A stretch of 64,000 bases of DNA, taken from positions 3,596,001-3,660,000 of the forward strand of contig NZ_CP142884.1 of assembly GCF_040760075.1 (NCBI RefSeq). Reading direction: 5' to 3'. Below are positions 10,032-19,713 of the stretch, piece by piece (position 1 is the first letter of the stretch; every line of letters begins with the position of its first letter). The DNA comes from Sphingobacterium sp. R2 (GTDB lineage: Bacteria; Bacteroidota; Bacteroidia; Sphingobacteriales; Sphingobacteriaceae). Below the pieces are notes generated by a model that worked only from the letters and a program-made list of their open reading frames with translations, was not told the DNA's origin and did no database searches. Made by a program: the position numbers and the translations under genes.

Positions 10032-12035
10032 ATGTTGTCAAAATCGACATTTAATAAAGGAATTGTTATTCCTAGTCTGATCTTTATCATAGGCGTTTGC
10101 CTATTGTCGGTATTTTTTCCGACCCTTTCTGTACGTATTTTAGATACTGCCAAGCAATTTATCTTTGTTAACCTCAACTGGGTTTACGTATGGGCTGTGA
10201 CACTATTTGTTATTTTTCTCCTTTACCTGATGTTTAGCAAATTTGGTAATATCAAGCTAGGAAGTAACGACAGTAAACCCGAGTATACTTTTTTTTCATG
10301 GATTTCTATGTTGTTTGCCGCCGGTATGGGGATCGGGTTGATGTATTTCAGCGTTGCTGAACCGATGCAGCATTTTTCAACAGACGCATTTGCTGGCCAT
10401 CATGATATCAATCGAGCTCAAAATGCCCAGCTGTATACATTTTTTCATTGGGGTATACATGCTTGGGCAATCTATGGCGTTGTGGGACTGGCTCTGTCTT
10501 ATTTTGCTTACCGCTATCGGCTGCCGCTGTCCCTTCGGAGTTGTTTCTATCCACTATTAAAAAATAAGATTAATGGAAAATGGGGTAATGCTGTTGATGT
10601 ATTTGCCCTCTGCAGTACGTTCTTCGGCATTACGACGACGCTGGGTTTTGGCGTGGTCCAAGTCAATGCAGGCTTGCAAACTTTAGGGATTTTGCCTGAG
10701 AATAATTTTACCTATCAGATTGTTATTGTTGCCGTGTTATCACTATTAGCTATTTTATCAGCTACATCCGGTGTTGATAAGGGGGTAAAACTATTGAGTA
10801 ACATTAATATAATTACCGTAGTGATCTTGTTATTGTTTGTACTTTTCTTAGGGCCAACGGTTTACCTTATCGGAAGTTTTACGGAAGGAATAGGTAATTA
10901 TGTAAACAATTTCTTTAGTTTAACTTTTGATACGCATGTGTATGACGAAGCTACATTGCCCTGGTTCTACAATTGGACGATTCTTTATTGGGCCTGGTGG
11001 ATATCATGGTCTCCTTATGTTGGGTTATTTATTGCTAAAATATCCAAAGGGCGCACCATTCGCGAATTTATTGCGGCAGTACTTATTATCCCGACCATAT
11101 TTAATTTTATCTGGATGTCTGTTTTTGGTAATAGTGCGATGTGGTTTGATATGCACTTTGCCAAAGGTGCATTGAGCGCGCTGGCTGATAATCCTGATGC
11201 CTTGATGTTTAGGTTTTTGGACTATTTACCATTCTCCGAGATAGTGAGCTATCTGGTCATTCTGATTATCATTATCTTTTTTGTGACTTCAGCCGATTCG
11301 GGGATCCTGGTGATGAATAGCATTTCTACTAAGAATGCCGAAAAGTCACCAAAATGGCAAATGGTATTTTGGGGGGCTCTGTTGGCTATCTTGGCGCTTA
11401 TGTTGTTAAATACGGGTGGATTGCAGGCATTGCAAACCATGACCCTTATCACGGCTTTACCTTTTTCGCTGATTATGCTGCTTTTTTGTGTCAGTTTGGT
11501 CAAAGCATTGACCATTGATCGGAGTTATTATGAACGTGATTTTTCGGTCAGTACGGTCCCGTGGTCGGGGGAACTTTGGAAAGATCGCCTGCAACAGATT
11601 GTCTCATTTAAAAGTCGCGAATCTGTTGAAGAGTTTATGAAGAACACCGTGATGGTCGCTTTTGAGGATTTGCAGGCAGAATTTAAGTATAATGGTATTG
11701 AAGCAAAGATTCAAGAGTTAGCGCAGCCCAAGCGGATACAAATTGAAATCCGGCATGACGTAATTAACAATTTTATCTATGGCGTAAAAAGCCAGGTCAA
11801 AGTGGTTTCTGATTATGTGGTTGAAGAAGAGAATCTTCCAGAATTTGATGATAAAAAAACGTATTTTCCTAAATCGTATTTTGGAGATGCCCGTGAGGGG
11901 TATGATATTCAGTACTTTACAAGAAATGAATTGATCAGCGATGTATTAAAGCACTACGACCGTTTTTTGGAAATCATTTCGGAGGAGAAAAATGAAATGT
12001 TTATTAGTAGTAATGCGAACAAAAATCTACGATGA
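10032..12035 (+). CDS. BCCT family betaine/choline/carnitine transporter
   Basis: 667-aa osmolyte importer of the BCCT family. The signature aromatic stretch WTILYWAWWISWSPYVGLF lies at about residues 315-335, with GMGIGLMYFSVAEPMQHF near 100 and TSADSGILVMNS near 420. A hydrophilic C-terminal extension of about 160 residues (505-667) follows the last helix, as in BetT-like carriers where such tails take part in osmotic control. The ATG at 10032 is preferred over the GTG one codon earlier. It lies among ion and osmotic genes, which supports compatible-solute uptake; the exact substrate cannot be fixed. Confidence 0.92.
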   Translation: MLSKSTFNKGIVIPSLIFIIGVCLLSVFFPTLSVRILDTAKQFIFVNLNWVYVWAVTLFVIFLLYLMFSKFGNIKLGSNDSKPEYTFFSWISMLFAAGMGIGLMYFSVAEPMQHFSTDAFAGHHDINRAQNAQLYTFFHWGIHAWAIYGVVGLALSYFAYRYRLPLSLRSCFYPLLKNKINGKWGNAVDVFALCSTFFGITTTLGFGVVQVNAGLQTLGILPENNFTYQIVIVAVLSLLAILSATSGVDKGVKLLSNINIITVVILLLFVLFLGPTVYLIGSFTEGIGNYVNNFFSLTFDTHVYDEATLPWFYNWTILYWAWWISWSPYVGLFIAKISKGRTIREFIAAVLIIPTIFNFIWMSVFGNSAMWFDMHFAKGALSALADNPDALMFRFLDYLPFSEIVSYLVILIIIIFFVTSADSGILVMNSISTKNAEKSPKWQMVFWGALLAILALMLLNTGGLQALQTMTLITALPFSLIMLLFCVSLVKALTIDRSYYERDFSVSTVPWSGELWKDRLQQIVSFKSRESVEEFMKNTVMVAFEDLQAEFKYNGIEAKIQELAQPKRIQIEIRHDVINNFIYGVKSQVKVVSDYVVEEENLPEFDDKKTYFPKSYFGDAREGYDIQYFTRNELISDVLKHYDRFLEIISEEKNEMFISSNANKNLR

Positions 12036-12149
12036 GGTAACAGTCATAGCGGATGATTTCGCCTGAGGTTGTTGCACGTTATCTCCGATTCACGGTTTGT
12101 ATAAACGTGATATTGTAGTAGAATTTATTTATAGATAATTTAGATTAAA

Positions 12150-12722
12150 GTGAAGAATATAGTATACATGATATTTCTTTTAGTACTCATCGTATCCTGC
12201 GGTCAGACTGGAAGGAACGATTTGCAAGATCGTGAAGAACAACTTTTAAAAAAAGAACATGATTTTGCGCGGAAAGAGTCTGAATACGATGCATTATTAG
12301 CCATGCGGGATAGCCTGCGCGCAGCAGAATCCAAGCGGCTTAGGCCCGACACAATAGTGCAGCATTGGCCAGATTCGATCGCAGGACAATGGAGTAGCAG
12401 ATTGGTCTGCCGTTCGTCGAATTGCAACAATTATGTAATTGGTGACCAGAGGAACGAGCAATGGGAATTTATGGCTGATGCTACAGGTATTTATGTAAAG
12501 ACCTATACCAAAAATAAAACGACGCGACTTTTTAAAGGTTCTTTATTGGATAATCGGATTAGCTTGGTTCAAGTACAAGATAGTATGGACGAAAGTAGGG
12601 CGAGGGTTCAGATGAACCTTGATCTGATTGGTGCTAAGATCATGCGCGGAACACAGACGATCGGCACACAAGGCGACTGTCAAGCAAACTTTTCTATTGA
12701 ACTTACACCCACTGAAAGATGA
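12150..12722 (+). CDS. Putative lipoprotein
   Basis: 190-aa protein with a GTG start, a hydrophobic leader and lipobox LIVSC, then a charged heptad-like stretch (about 25-60; EEQLLKKEHDFARKESEYD) that suggests a short coiled coil, and a C-terminal beta-type domain with a CRSSNC pair. No known family recognised. Its stop overlaps the start of the downstream CPA2 antiporter by 4 nt (ATGA), so the two are translationally coupled. It may be a periplasmic accessory factor of that antiporter; this is inference from coupling only. Confidence 0.8.
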   Translation: MKNIVYMIFLLVLIVSCGQTGRNDLQDREEQLLKKEHDFARKESEYDALLAMRDSLRAAESKRLRPDTIVQHWPDSIAGQWSSRLVCRSSNCNNYVIGDQRNEQWEFMADATGIYVKTYTKNKTTRLFKGSLLDNRISLVQVQDSMDESRARVQMNLDLIGAKIMRGTQTIGTQGDCQANFSIELTPTER

Positions 12723-14842
12723 TCCTAGCCAGTATTCACCACATTACTTTTCCGGTTGAAGACCCTTTACTTAAGTTTTTTATCGAGTTGCTCATTATAC
12801 TGCTGGTGCCGCTGCTACTTAATAAAATAAAAGTTCCACATCTGCTAGGTTTACTGGTAGCAGGTGCGATTGTTGGTCCCTATGGCTTCAATATGCTCTC
12901 GCGAGACAGCAGTGTTGTGGTAACAGGAACGACAGGGCTGCTTTACATTATGTTTCTAGCTGGATTGGAGATAGATATGGGTGACTTTAAGAAGAATAAA
13001 TGGAAAAGTATCACGTTCTCAATCTATACTTTTTTGGCGCCGTTTATCCTCGGATTTATCGGAGGATATTATGTATTGCATTTTTCGTTAGCGACTTCAA
13101 TTTTATTTGCCGCATTATTTTCGTCACATACGTTGATTGTTTATCCTATGATCAGTAGTTTGGGCATAGCAAAAAATCTTTCCGTCAACATTACCGTTGG
13201 CGGGACTATGATTACAGATGTGCTGACTCTTTTGGTGTTGGCTGTGATTGTAGGCGTGTCTCAGGGGGAAGTGGGTACAGTCTTTTGGATTCGATTAGGT
13301 GTTTCAATGATTGCTTTTGCCTTGGTTGTCTTGTTGGTATTCCCGATTATAGCCCGCTGGTTTTTTAAAAACGTGCCGGACAAAATATCCCAATATATCT
13401 TTGTCGTCGTGATGATCTATCTGGCTTCGATTTTGGCGGAACTGGCCGGTATTGAATCCATAATTGGTGCCTTTTTTGCTGGTCTCGCGTTAAATCGCCT
13501 GATTCCACATACGTCGTCATTGATGAACCGGATTGAATTTGTTGGAAATGCTATTTTCATTCCATTCTTCCTCATTAGCGTGGGTATGCTCATTGATTTT
13601 TCGGCATTTTTTAAGAGCTGGGAAACCCTTGGGGTAGCAGCTACCATGTTGGTCGCCTCTATTGGTGGTAAATATATAGCCGCCATGCTAACGCAAAAGA
13701 CCTTCCGTCTTAATAAAGAAGAGGGTATGCTTATATTTGGGATGAGCTCGGCTTCTGCTGCCGCAACATTAGCCACTGTTATGGTGGGTTATAATATTAT
13801 TCTCGGCCAAACAACAGAAGGTGAACCCATTCGTTTACTCAATGAACATGTGCTGAACGGGAGTATTTTACTGATTCTGATTTCGTGTACGATCTCATCT
13901 TTTGTGTCAATGTCCAATGCGCAGCGCATTGCTGAGGCAGATCGCGAAGATACCATAGCAGGGGATAAGCTGCCCGATGCTCATATTCTATTGCCGATCA
14001 ATACCGAACAGATGACAGAAAAAATGGTCAATTTGGGACTGCTGATCCGTACAAAATCAAAAGAAGATCAGCTCTTTGCTTTAAATATCATTAGTGAGGA
14101 TAAGAATGAATCTTCGGTAAAAAATGCAGAAAGGATTCTTGAATCCGCAGTGAAACTGGGAGCATCGGCTGATGTGCAGGTACAGGCTATTACCCGACAT
14201 GACAACGGAGTAGTTGACGGAATAAATAATGTGATTAAAGAAAAATCCATTTCGGATCTGATTATTGGCTTGGATAAAGATAAGGGCTTTTCAACGTCTT
14301 TTATGTATAATCTGTATAATGGCTATTTAAAAAATGAGCATGTCAATTTAATGTTATACCGTGCTATTCAACCAATTTCAACTGTAAAAGAGTATGTTGT
14401 GCTTATCCCCCCATTGGCATACCGGGAATCCGGCTTTTTTGAAGCGCTATCAAAAATATGGAATATTGCGCGCAATTCGAGTGCCCCACTTATATTTTAC
14501 AGTACAGCAGATATCATCGAAATTCTTCATCGGATCATCAAAAAGTCGGCTGTCGAAGCGTCATTTGTAACCATATCCGACTGGAAAGAAGTCGATCAGG
14601 TTATTGGCGGACTAACAGCTGATCAGGGGTTAATCGTGCTAATGGCCGACCGTAACCGCTTTTCGTATAAGTCGCCAATTCATACCATTACCCAATACCT
14701 TAACGAAAATCAGATTGATAACAATTATCTACTGATTTATCCCTTTACTGATAATAACAATGACGTGTCAGAAAAGCGCGCGATTAGTAATCACCAAGAC
14801 TTTGCTGAGATCGGTAAACTGATCCAGCGGGTATTCCGATAA
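12719..14842 (+). CDS. CPA2 cation:proton antiporter with C-terminal USP-like region
   Basis: 707-aa protein. The N-terminal half (about 20-395) is a twelve-helix Na+/H+ exchanger domain of the KefB/CPA2 type with LLVAGAIVGPYGF near 45 and ESIIGAFFAGLALNRLIP near 245. The C-terminal half (about 420-705) is soluble and resembles tandem universal-stress-protein folds (ILLPINTEQM; SDLIIGLDKDKG; YVVLIPPLAY). Such fusions exchange K+ or Na+ for H+, with nucleotide-sensing tails in some members. It is coupled to the upstream lipoprotein. Confident on family; cation unknown. Confidence 0.92.
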   Translation: MILASIHHITFPVEDPLLKFFIELLIILLVPLLLNKIKVPHLLGLLVAGAIVGPYGFNMLSRDSSVVVTGTTGLLYIMFLAGLEIDMGDFKKNKWKSITFSIYTFLAPFILGFIGGYYVLHFSLATSILFAALFSSHTLIVYPMISSLGIAKNLSVNITVGGTMITDVLTLLVLAVIVGVSQGEVGTVFWIRLGVSMIAFALVVLLVFPIIARWFFKNVPDKISQYIFVVVMIYLASILAELAGIESIIGAFFAGLALNRLIPHTSSLMNRIEFVGNAIFIPFFLISVGMLIDFSAFFKSWETLGVAATMLVASIGGKYIAAMLTQKTFRLNKEEGMLIFGMSSASAAATLATVMVGYNIILGQTTEGEPIRLLNEHVLNGSILLILISCTISSFVSMSNAQRIAEADREDTIAGDKLPDAHILLPINTEQMTEKMVNLGLLIRTKSKEDQLFALNIISEDKNESSVKNAERILESAVKLGASADVQVQAITRHDNGVVDGINNVIKEKSISDLIIGLDKDKGFSTSFMYNLYNGYLKNEHVNLMLYRAIQPISTVKEYVVLIPPLAYRESGFFEALSKIWNIARNSSAPLIFYSTADIIEILHRIIKKSAVEASFVTISDWKEVDQVIGGLTADQGLIVLMADRNRFSYKSPIHTITQYLNENQIDNNYLLIYPFTDNNNDVSEKRAISNHQDFAEIGKLIQRVFR

Positions 14843-14855
14843 CGGTTTACTGAAA

Positions 14856-14893
14856 AGTGCCCAATAGTTTTTATAGGAAGACAATTGGGCACT
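14856..14893. terminator. Bidirectional hairpin between convergent genes
   Basis: Perfect ten-base arms AGTGCCCAAT and ATTGGGCACT with an 18-nt loop, between the convergent CPA2 antiporter and YbdG-like genes. Each side has short A/T tracts. Confidence 0.65.
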
Positions 14894-14902
14894 ATTTGTT
14901 AG

Positions 14903-16234
14903 TTACAAGCTAGATTCAGCATGTTCTTCTCTCGATACTAGTAAACGCAAATCGTCTGCCGCCGGCAGTTCAAAGATTTGCAAGTGAAAGTGTTTGATTG
15001 CTGCGAGCAGATGGTCAAAAATATCGGCCATCGTATCTTCAAAATATACCCATTGTGTTCCCTTGGTAAACATATATAATTCCAAGGGTATGCCATATTC
15101 AGTCGGAGCCAGCTGACGTACCAATAACGTCAATTCTTGGTGGATATTAGGGTTGTTTTTTGCGTATGCGAGGACATAAGCCCGAAATAGACCAATGTTC
15201 GTCATTCTTCGGCCGTTAACTGGCGAAGAATTGTCTGTATTCCATGTCTTATTATATGCGGCAATCTCGCGTTCGCGCTGATCAATGTAAGGCGATAGTA
15301 TTCGGATATTTTTCAATGCTGTTATTTCCTCCTCGCTAAGATACCGTACTGATGACATTTTAATATTCAGTGCGCGCTTAATACGACGACCACCAGTCTC
15401 TTGCATTCCGCGATAATTTTTGAATGCATCGCTGAGAAGCGTATAGGTCGGTATAGTGACAATGGTTTTGTCCCAATTCTGTATTTTGACATTGTTAAGA
15501 TTAATCTGTAACACGTCACCATCTACACCATATTTGGGCATTTCAATCCAGTCACCAACACGCACGGAGTCATTGGCCGACACTTGAATACTGGCAACAA
15601 ATCCCAAAATTGTATCTTTAAATACCAACATCAGAATTGCGGAAGCTGCGCCCAGTGACACGAGAAAGGACCATGGTGAGTTTCCTGTTAGAAGTGAGAC
15701 AGCGAGTGTTCCGATCACAAAAATTAAAAAAATCTGTACCACCTGCAGGTAACTGTCAATGGGCTTATCTTTAAAACCATTTGAAGTGCGGAAGATATCA
15801 CGGCAGGTTTTCAATAGGCTATTCATAAGATGATAGATAGTCAGCAACACCACTAAATCCAAAAATTTTACCAAAGCAGCCGTTAACACTGGAAAGCCCA
15901 GAAAAACAATCGGTAACAACTGTCGCGCCAGCAAAACGAGAATGGCACGACTCACTCGAATATGTACCTTATTGCTCAAAAGGTAATCATCCCATTTGGT
16001 TGAAGTTCGAAGTGCAATTTTATTTAGCGCTGTAAAAAATACACCGCGCATGATATAGTCGAGCACATAGAGGAGTAATGCTGCGGTCAAAAGGAGCCCT
16101 GCAGCGGTTGCTATATGGGACTGCTGTGCGGGTAAGCCCAATTTGGAAAAGAGATCGAAAATGTACTGATAGATTGAAGTTGATGATTGTTCACTGAGAT
16201 TTAGCATAGTTGAATTTTTCATATGAACAGACAA
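14903..16234 (-). CDS. Mechanosensitive channel, YbdG/MscM-like
   Basis: 443-aa MscS-superfamily membrane protein of the larger YbdG type. Several N-terminal helices (about 40-60, 85-110, 120-145, 165-215) precede the MscS core LVSLGAASAILMLVFKDTILGF and the beta domain DWIEMPKYGVDGDVLQINLN, then an extended C-terminal domain with GRRIKRALNI and a long insertion typical of this subgroup. A second mechanosensitive channel in the same 10 kb gives graded release of solutes. Divergent from gpsA across 112 bp. Start MSVHMK versus the internal MKNSTM four residues on is uncertain. Confidence 0.9.
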   Translation of the reverse strand: MSVHMKNSTMLNLSEQSSTSIYQYIFDLFSKLGLPAQQSHIATAAGLLLTAALLLYVLDYIMRGVFFTALNKIALRTSTKWDDYLLSNKVHIRVSRAILVLLARQLLPIVFLGFPVLTAALVKFLDLVVLLTIYHLMNSLLKTCRDIFRTSNGFKDKPIDSYLQVVQIFLIFVIGTLAVSLLTGNSPWSFLVSLGAASAILMLVFKDTILGFVASIQVSANDSVRVGDWIEMPKYGVDGDVLQINLNNVKIQNWDKTIVTIPTYTLLSDAFKNYRGMQETGGRRIKRALNIKMSSVRYLSEEEITALKNIRILSPYIDQREREIAAYNKTWNTDNSSPVNGRRMTNIGLFRAYVLAYAKNNPNIHQELTLLVRQLAPTEYGIPLELYMFTKGTQWVYFEDTMADIFDHLLAAIKHFHLQIFELPAADDLRLLVSREEHAESSL

Positions 16235-16295
16235 ATTTAAGAAAAAATATTAACACGTGTTTTTGTACGTTAAAATACGCTTTTAATTGGTATTT

Positions 16296-16327
16296 TTTGC
16301 TTATTGATTAATTTTTCATTACTTTTG
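16296..16327 (+). promoter_or_regulatory. Bacteroidota-type promoter of gpsA-ggpPS
   Basis: TTTG at 16296-16299, 20-nt spacer, TACTTTTG at 16320-16327: a full match to the Bacteroidota sigma-A consensus TTTG-N19/20-TAnnTTTG. Transcription would begin near 16334, about 13 nt before the gpsA ATG, which supports that start. Confidence 0.65.
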
Positions 16328-16346
16328 TCAATTAATAGATAACCCG

Positions 16347-17381
16347 ATGGCAAAAAATCGCTGTTTTTGCCTCTTTAAAACCCCCAATAATTTGAATGAG
16401 ATTAGTGTGATTGGTGGTGGGAGTTGGGCCACGGCCCTGGTTAAAATTCTAACAGAAAATAGCATACATGTGAACTGGTATATGCGGCGTTCCGAACAGG
16501 TACGCTCAATCAATGACGATGCTATCAATCCCGACTACCTACCTTTTTTAAAACTTGATAATACAAAAATTTATGCTTCTGATCAGCTGGATATGATCGT
16601 GGCGCGCTCGAAAGTGATCCTGTTTGTTGTTCCAAGTGCGCAACTGGATCAAGTTTGCGAAGCAATCCCCCAAAAGGATATGAGCGGCAAATTTGTGATT
16701 ACCGCAATAAAAGGAACCGTAGGGCCGGAGAATTTGCTTCCCAGTGCATTCATTGCCCGGCATTTTGAACTGACCGACTTACAGCAGGCGATTATCGCGG
16801 GCCCTTGCCACGCAGAAGAAATTGCAAGAAACAAAAAAACTTATATAACCTTATGTGGGTCGAATGAAAGCGTTATTCAAACGATTTCGAACGGTTTTGC
16901 ATCACCCTATATGGAGGTGCACTATAGCGCTGATATGATCGGGGTGGAGTACGCGGCCATTTATAAAAATGTGGTCGGTATTGTCTGCGGTATGGCTGAA
17001 GGATTGCACTATGGCGACAACTTTATGGCTGTGCTGGTTGCGAATGCAATCGACGAACTGGGATTGTTGCTGCAAGCTGTTGGCGTACCCAATGCTCGGC
17101 TTGGTAACTCGACCTATTTGGGCGACTTATTGGTGACGGGATACTCCAGGCATAGCCGCAACAGGAAGTTTGGTCAATATCTCGGCCAGGGATTTTCGGC
17201 TTTTGAGGCTCGTGGGATGATGGGTATGGTTGCCGAAGGTTACTATGCGACAAAGGGGCTAATGAATACCGTATCAAGTCTCGAACTCAATATGCCCCTA
17301 TTACAGACTGCCTACCGGGTGCTTTACAACCATATGGCAGCAAAAGATGAATTTAAACTTTTAGAAAGGAATATAAGATAA
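16347..17381 (+). CDS. gpsA: Glycerol-3-phosphate dehydrogenase [NAD(P)+]
   Basis: 344-aa cytosolic GpsA, converting dihydroxyacetone phosphate to sn-glycerol 3-phosphate. Rossmann motif ISVIGGGSWATAL begins near residue 19; IKGTVGPENL, IAGPCHAEEIARN and the catalytic-lysine region EYAAIYKNVVGI are present. Eighteen residues precede the usual N-terminus, but a good promoter 20 bp upstream supports the ATG at 16347. Only 1 bp separates its stop from the next gene. Glycerol 3-phosphate feeds phospholipids, but it is also the acceptor of glucosylglycerol-phosphate synthase, which fits the neighbour. Confidence 0.93.
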   Translation: MAKNRCFCLFKTPNNLNEISVIGGGSWATALVKILTENSIHVNWYMRRSEQVRSINDDAINPDYLPFLKLDNTKIYASDQLDMIVARSKVILFVVPSAQLDQVCEAIPQKDMSGKFVITAIKGTVGPENLLPSAFIARHFELTDLQQAIIAGPCHAEEIARNKKTYITLCGSNESVIQTISNGFASPYMEVHYSADMIGVEYAAIYKNVVGIVCGMAEGLHYGDNFMAVLVANAIDELGLLLQAVGVPNARLGNSTYLGDLLVTGYSRHSRNRKFGQYLGQGFSAFEARGMMGMVAEGYYATKGLMNTVSSLELNMPLLQTAYRVLYNHMAAKDEFKLLERNIR

Positions 17382-17382
17382 T

Positions 17383-19629
17383 ATGATATTAGCAACAGAT
17401 TTAGATGGAACTTTTTTGGGAGGTAAAATGGAAGACCGCCTCAGGTTATATCGATTGATAAAGGCGAGTGCGGATATGCAGCTGGTTTTTGTGACAGGGA
17501 GAGGCTTGGAGTCTGTATTGCCTTTGCTGAGCGATCCACTTATTCCGGTGCCAGATTTTATAATAGCTGATGTGGGAGCTACAGTGGTGAATGGCCACAG
17601 CCTGGAAGCAATTGAGCCTTTACAGAGCGAAATTGAGGAAAAATGGCCGCAGACTTATGCGATCCGTTCAGCGCTGGATGAGATTCCGCAATTGCGTTAC
17701 CAACATGTACCACAACAGCGGCGCAGCTCTTTTTTTTATGAACCTGAGGTTGACCTCAATCTAGTAAAGCAGGTGGCCGACAGGTATGAGTGTGATATGA
17801 TTACTTCGGCTGATCAGTATCTGGACTTGCTTCCGAAGGGTGTGAACAAAGGTACAACGCTTAAAAAGCTGATTGAATTTTTGGATGTCGAGGCGGACGA
17901 TGTAATGGTAGCTGGAGATACCCTTAATGATCTCGCCTTGTTTGAGATCGGTTTTCGCGGTGTTGCCGTAGGAAAGTCGGAGGGCAGCTTGCTTGAAGCT
18001 GTTGGTCAAATGGACACAGCTTACGCTGCCGAGGCCGCCGGAGCGGGTGGGATATTAGAGTATATGAGCAAGTATCGCCCTTTCCAGCAACTCATCCGTA
18101 CTGAACAGAAAATAGTGCCTCAAAAAGGCAGAGCTAAAAAATCGGATCAGCTCGTGATGGTGTATCATCGACTGCCTTTTGAAAAGGAATCGATCAATGG
18201 CAAGACCGTACGGGTGTCTCCGAAAAGTCCAAACGGAATTATTCCTTCATTATTGGGCTTATTTGAAAAGGGGCGTTCTGGTCTTTGGATCGGCGAGGAA
18301 GTTTTGCAGCCGGATGGTCAGCCGGTTCCTAATCAGTTGGTAGATGAAAGCAGGTATCCCAACCTGGTAGCATCCACCATATCGTTGTCAAAAGAAGACA
18401 TTGATAAATTCTACCGCGTGTTCTCAAAAGAGGCCTTTTGGCCAACTATCTTTTCTTTTGTGGACCGTGCAAAGTTTAACCACGAAGATTGGGACCACTA
18501 CTTGATGATTAACAAGTACTTTGCCGAACGTATAGCAAAAGAAGCCGACGATGGGGCCCTCGTATGGATTCATGAATATAACCTATGGATGGTACCGTCG
18601 TTTTTAAAGGCCATGCGACCCGATCTAAAAATTGGTTTCTTTCATCATACCGCTTTTCCGGCGGCTGACATTTTTAATATTATTCCGTGGCGCAAAGAAA
18701 TTATCGGAAGTCTGCTGCTTTGCGATTTTATTAGTTTTCATATTCCGCGTTACGTAGAGAATTTTGTGGATGTAATCCGTAGCCATACACCTTTTAAGGT
18801 GATCAAAAAGGTCAATGTTGCCAATCAGTTTCTGACTTATAGCTGCGCCCTCGGAGTAGATCAAATGACGAAGGTCATTGAAGTAGACGGTAGACAGATC
18901 AGGTTGGGAGCTCAACCGGTCGGCGTAAACAAGGATCATATCGAACAGATTTTGATGGATGATCAGGTGAGGCTGGAGATCAATGCGCTCAAAAGAAACA
19001 AAGACGAATCAGGAGTAAAGCGTATTATATCTATCGAGCGTTTAGATTATGTAAAAGGCCCGTTGGAGAAAATTCAGGCTTTTGGAGAGTTCTTAGCAGA
19101 ATACCCAGAATTTAGGGGTAAGATTGAACTGGTGAACGTGTGTACACCGCCATCGCAGGGGATGACAATCTACGATGAAATCCGCGATCAGGTAAATCAG
19201 GCAGTGGGTGAGATCAATGGAAAATATGCAACGATGAATTGGACTCCGATACAGTATTTTTACAGAGCGCTTCCTTTTGAGGAGGTTATCAAACATTATG
19301 CGTTAAGCGATATTGCCTGGATCACACCTTTGCGTGACGGCCTCAACCTTGTCGCAAAGGAATACATTGCCACCCATGGATTACTGGACACTTCAGGAGC
19401 ACTTGTACTTTCCGAATTCGCGGGAGCATCGGTGGAACTGCCCTATGCCATTTTGACAAATCCCTATGATCGTAAGAGTATGAAAGATGCCTTATTGAAA
19501 GCTTTGGTGATGGAACCGGGCGAGGCTCAAGTGAGAGCCCGTCGGCTTTATGAGCATATCGAGCACTACGATATCCATTATTGGGGAAAAGATTTTGTGA
19601 AGGAACTCGAAAAATCTGTTAAATATTAA
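17383..19629 (+). CDS. ggpPS: Probable glucosylglycerol-phosphate synthase/phosphatase fusion (HAD-GT20)
   Basis: 748-aa fusion. Residues 1-230 are a HAD phosphatase: catalytic aspartates in DLDGT (6 and 8), VTGRG, and AGDTLNDLALFE. Residues about 255-745 are a GT20 glycosyltransferase with ERLDYVKG (about 550) and PLRDGLNLVAKEY (about 650), shared with trehalose-6-phosphate synthase. However KSPNGIIPSLL, WIHEYNLWMVP, FFHHTAFP and FHIPRYVENF resemble cyanobacterial GgpS more than OtsA. An N-terminal phosphatase fused to GgpS is the layout of GgpPS from Stenotrophomonas and Azotobacter. gpsA immediately upstream supplies the acceptor. A trehalose enzyme remains possible. Confidence 0.8.
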   Translation: MILATDLDGTFLGGKMEDRLRLYRLIKASADMQLVFVTGRGLESVLPLLSDPLIPVPDFIIADVGATVVNGHSLEAIEPLQSEIEEKWPQTYAIRSALDEIPQLRYQHVPQQRRSSFFYEPEVDLNLVKQVADRYECDMITSADQYLDLLPKGVNKGTTLKKLIEFLDVEADDVMVAGDTLNDLALFEIGFRGVAVGKSEGSLLEAVGQMDTAYAAEAAGAGGILEYMSKYRPFQQLIRTEQKIVPQKGRAKKSDQLVMVYHRLPFEKESINGKTVRVSPKSPNGIIPSLLGLFEKGRSGLWIGEEVLQPDGQPVPNQLVDESRYPNLVASTISLSKEDIDKFYRVFSKEAFWPTIFSFVDRAKFNHEDWDHYLMINKYFAERIAKEADDGALVWIHEYNLWMVPSFLKAMRPDLKIGFFHHTAFPAADIFNIIPWRKEIIGSLLLCDFISFHIPRYVENFVDVIRSHTPFKVIKKVNVANQFLTYSCALGVDQMTKVIEVDGRQIRLGAQPVGVNKDHIEQILMDDQVRLEINALKRNKDESGVKRIISIERLDYVKGPLEKIQAFGEFLAEYPEFRGKIELVNVCTPPSQGMTIYDEIRDQVNQAVGEINGKYATMNWTPIQYFYRALPFEEVIKHYALSDIAWITPLRDGLNLVAKEYIATHGLLDTSGALVLSEFAGASVELPYAILTNPYDRKSMKDALLKALVMEPGEAQVRARRLYEHIEHYDIHYWGKDFVKELEKSVKY

Positions 19630-19713
19630 TGGACGGTTTCTTTAGGTAATTGATAAGTTAAGGATCATATTGCGGGTATATCGATACCGCAGAAAAACTG
19701 GTGCAGATTAGGA

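Noticed and set aside
17383..19629. Plain trehalose-6-phosphate synthase/phosphatase (OtsA-OtsB)
   Set aside because: Domain order is phosphatase first, motifs differ from OtsA, and gpsA is coupled upstream; kept only as the alternative.
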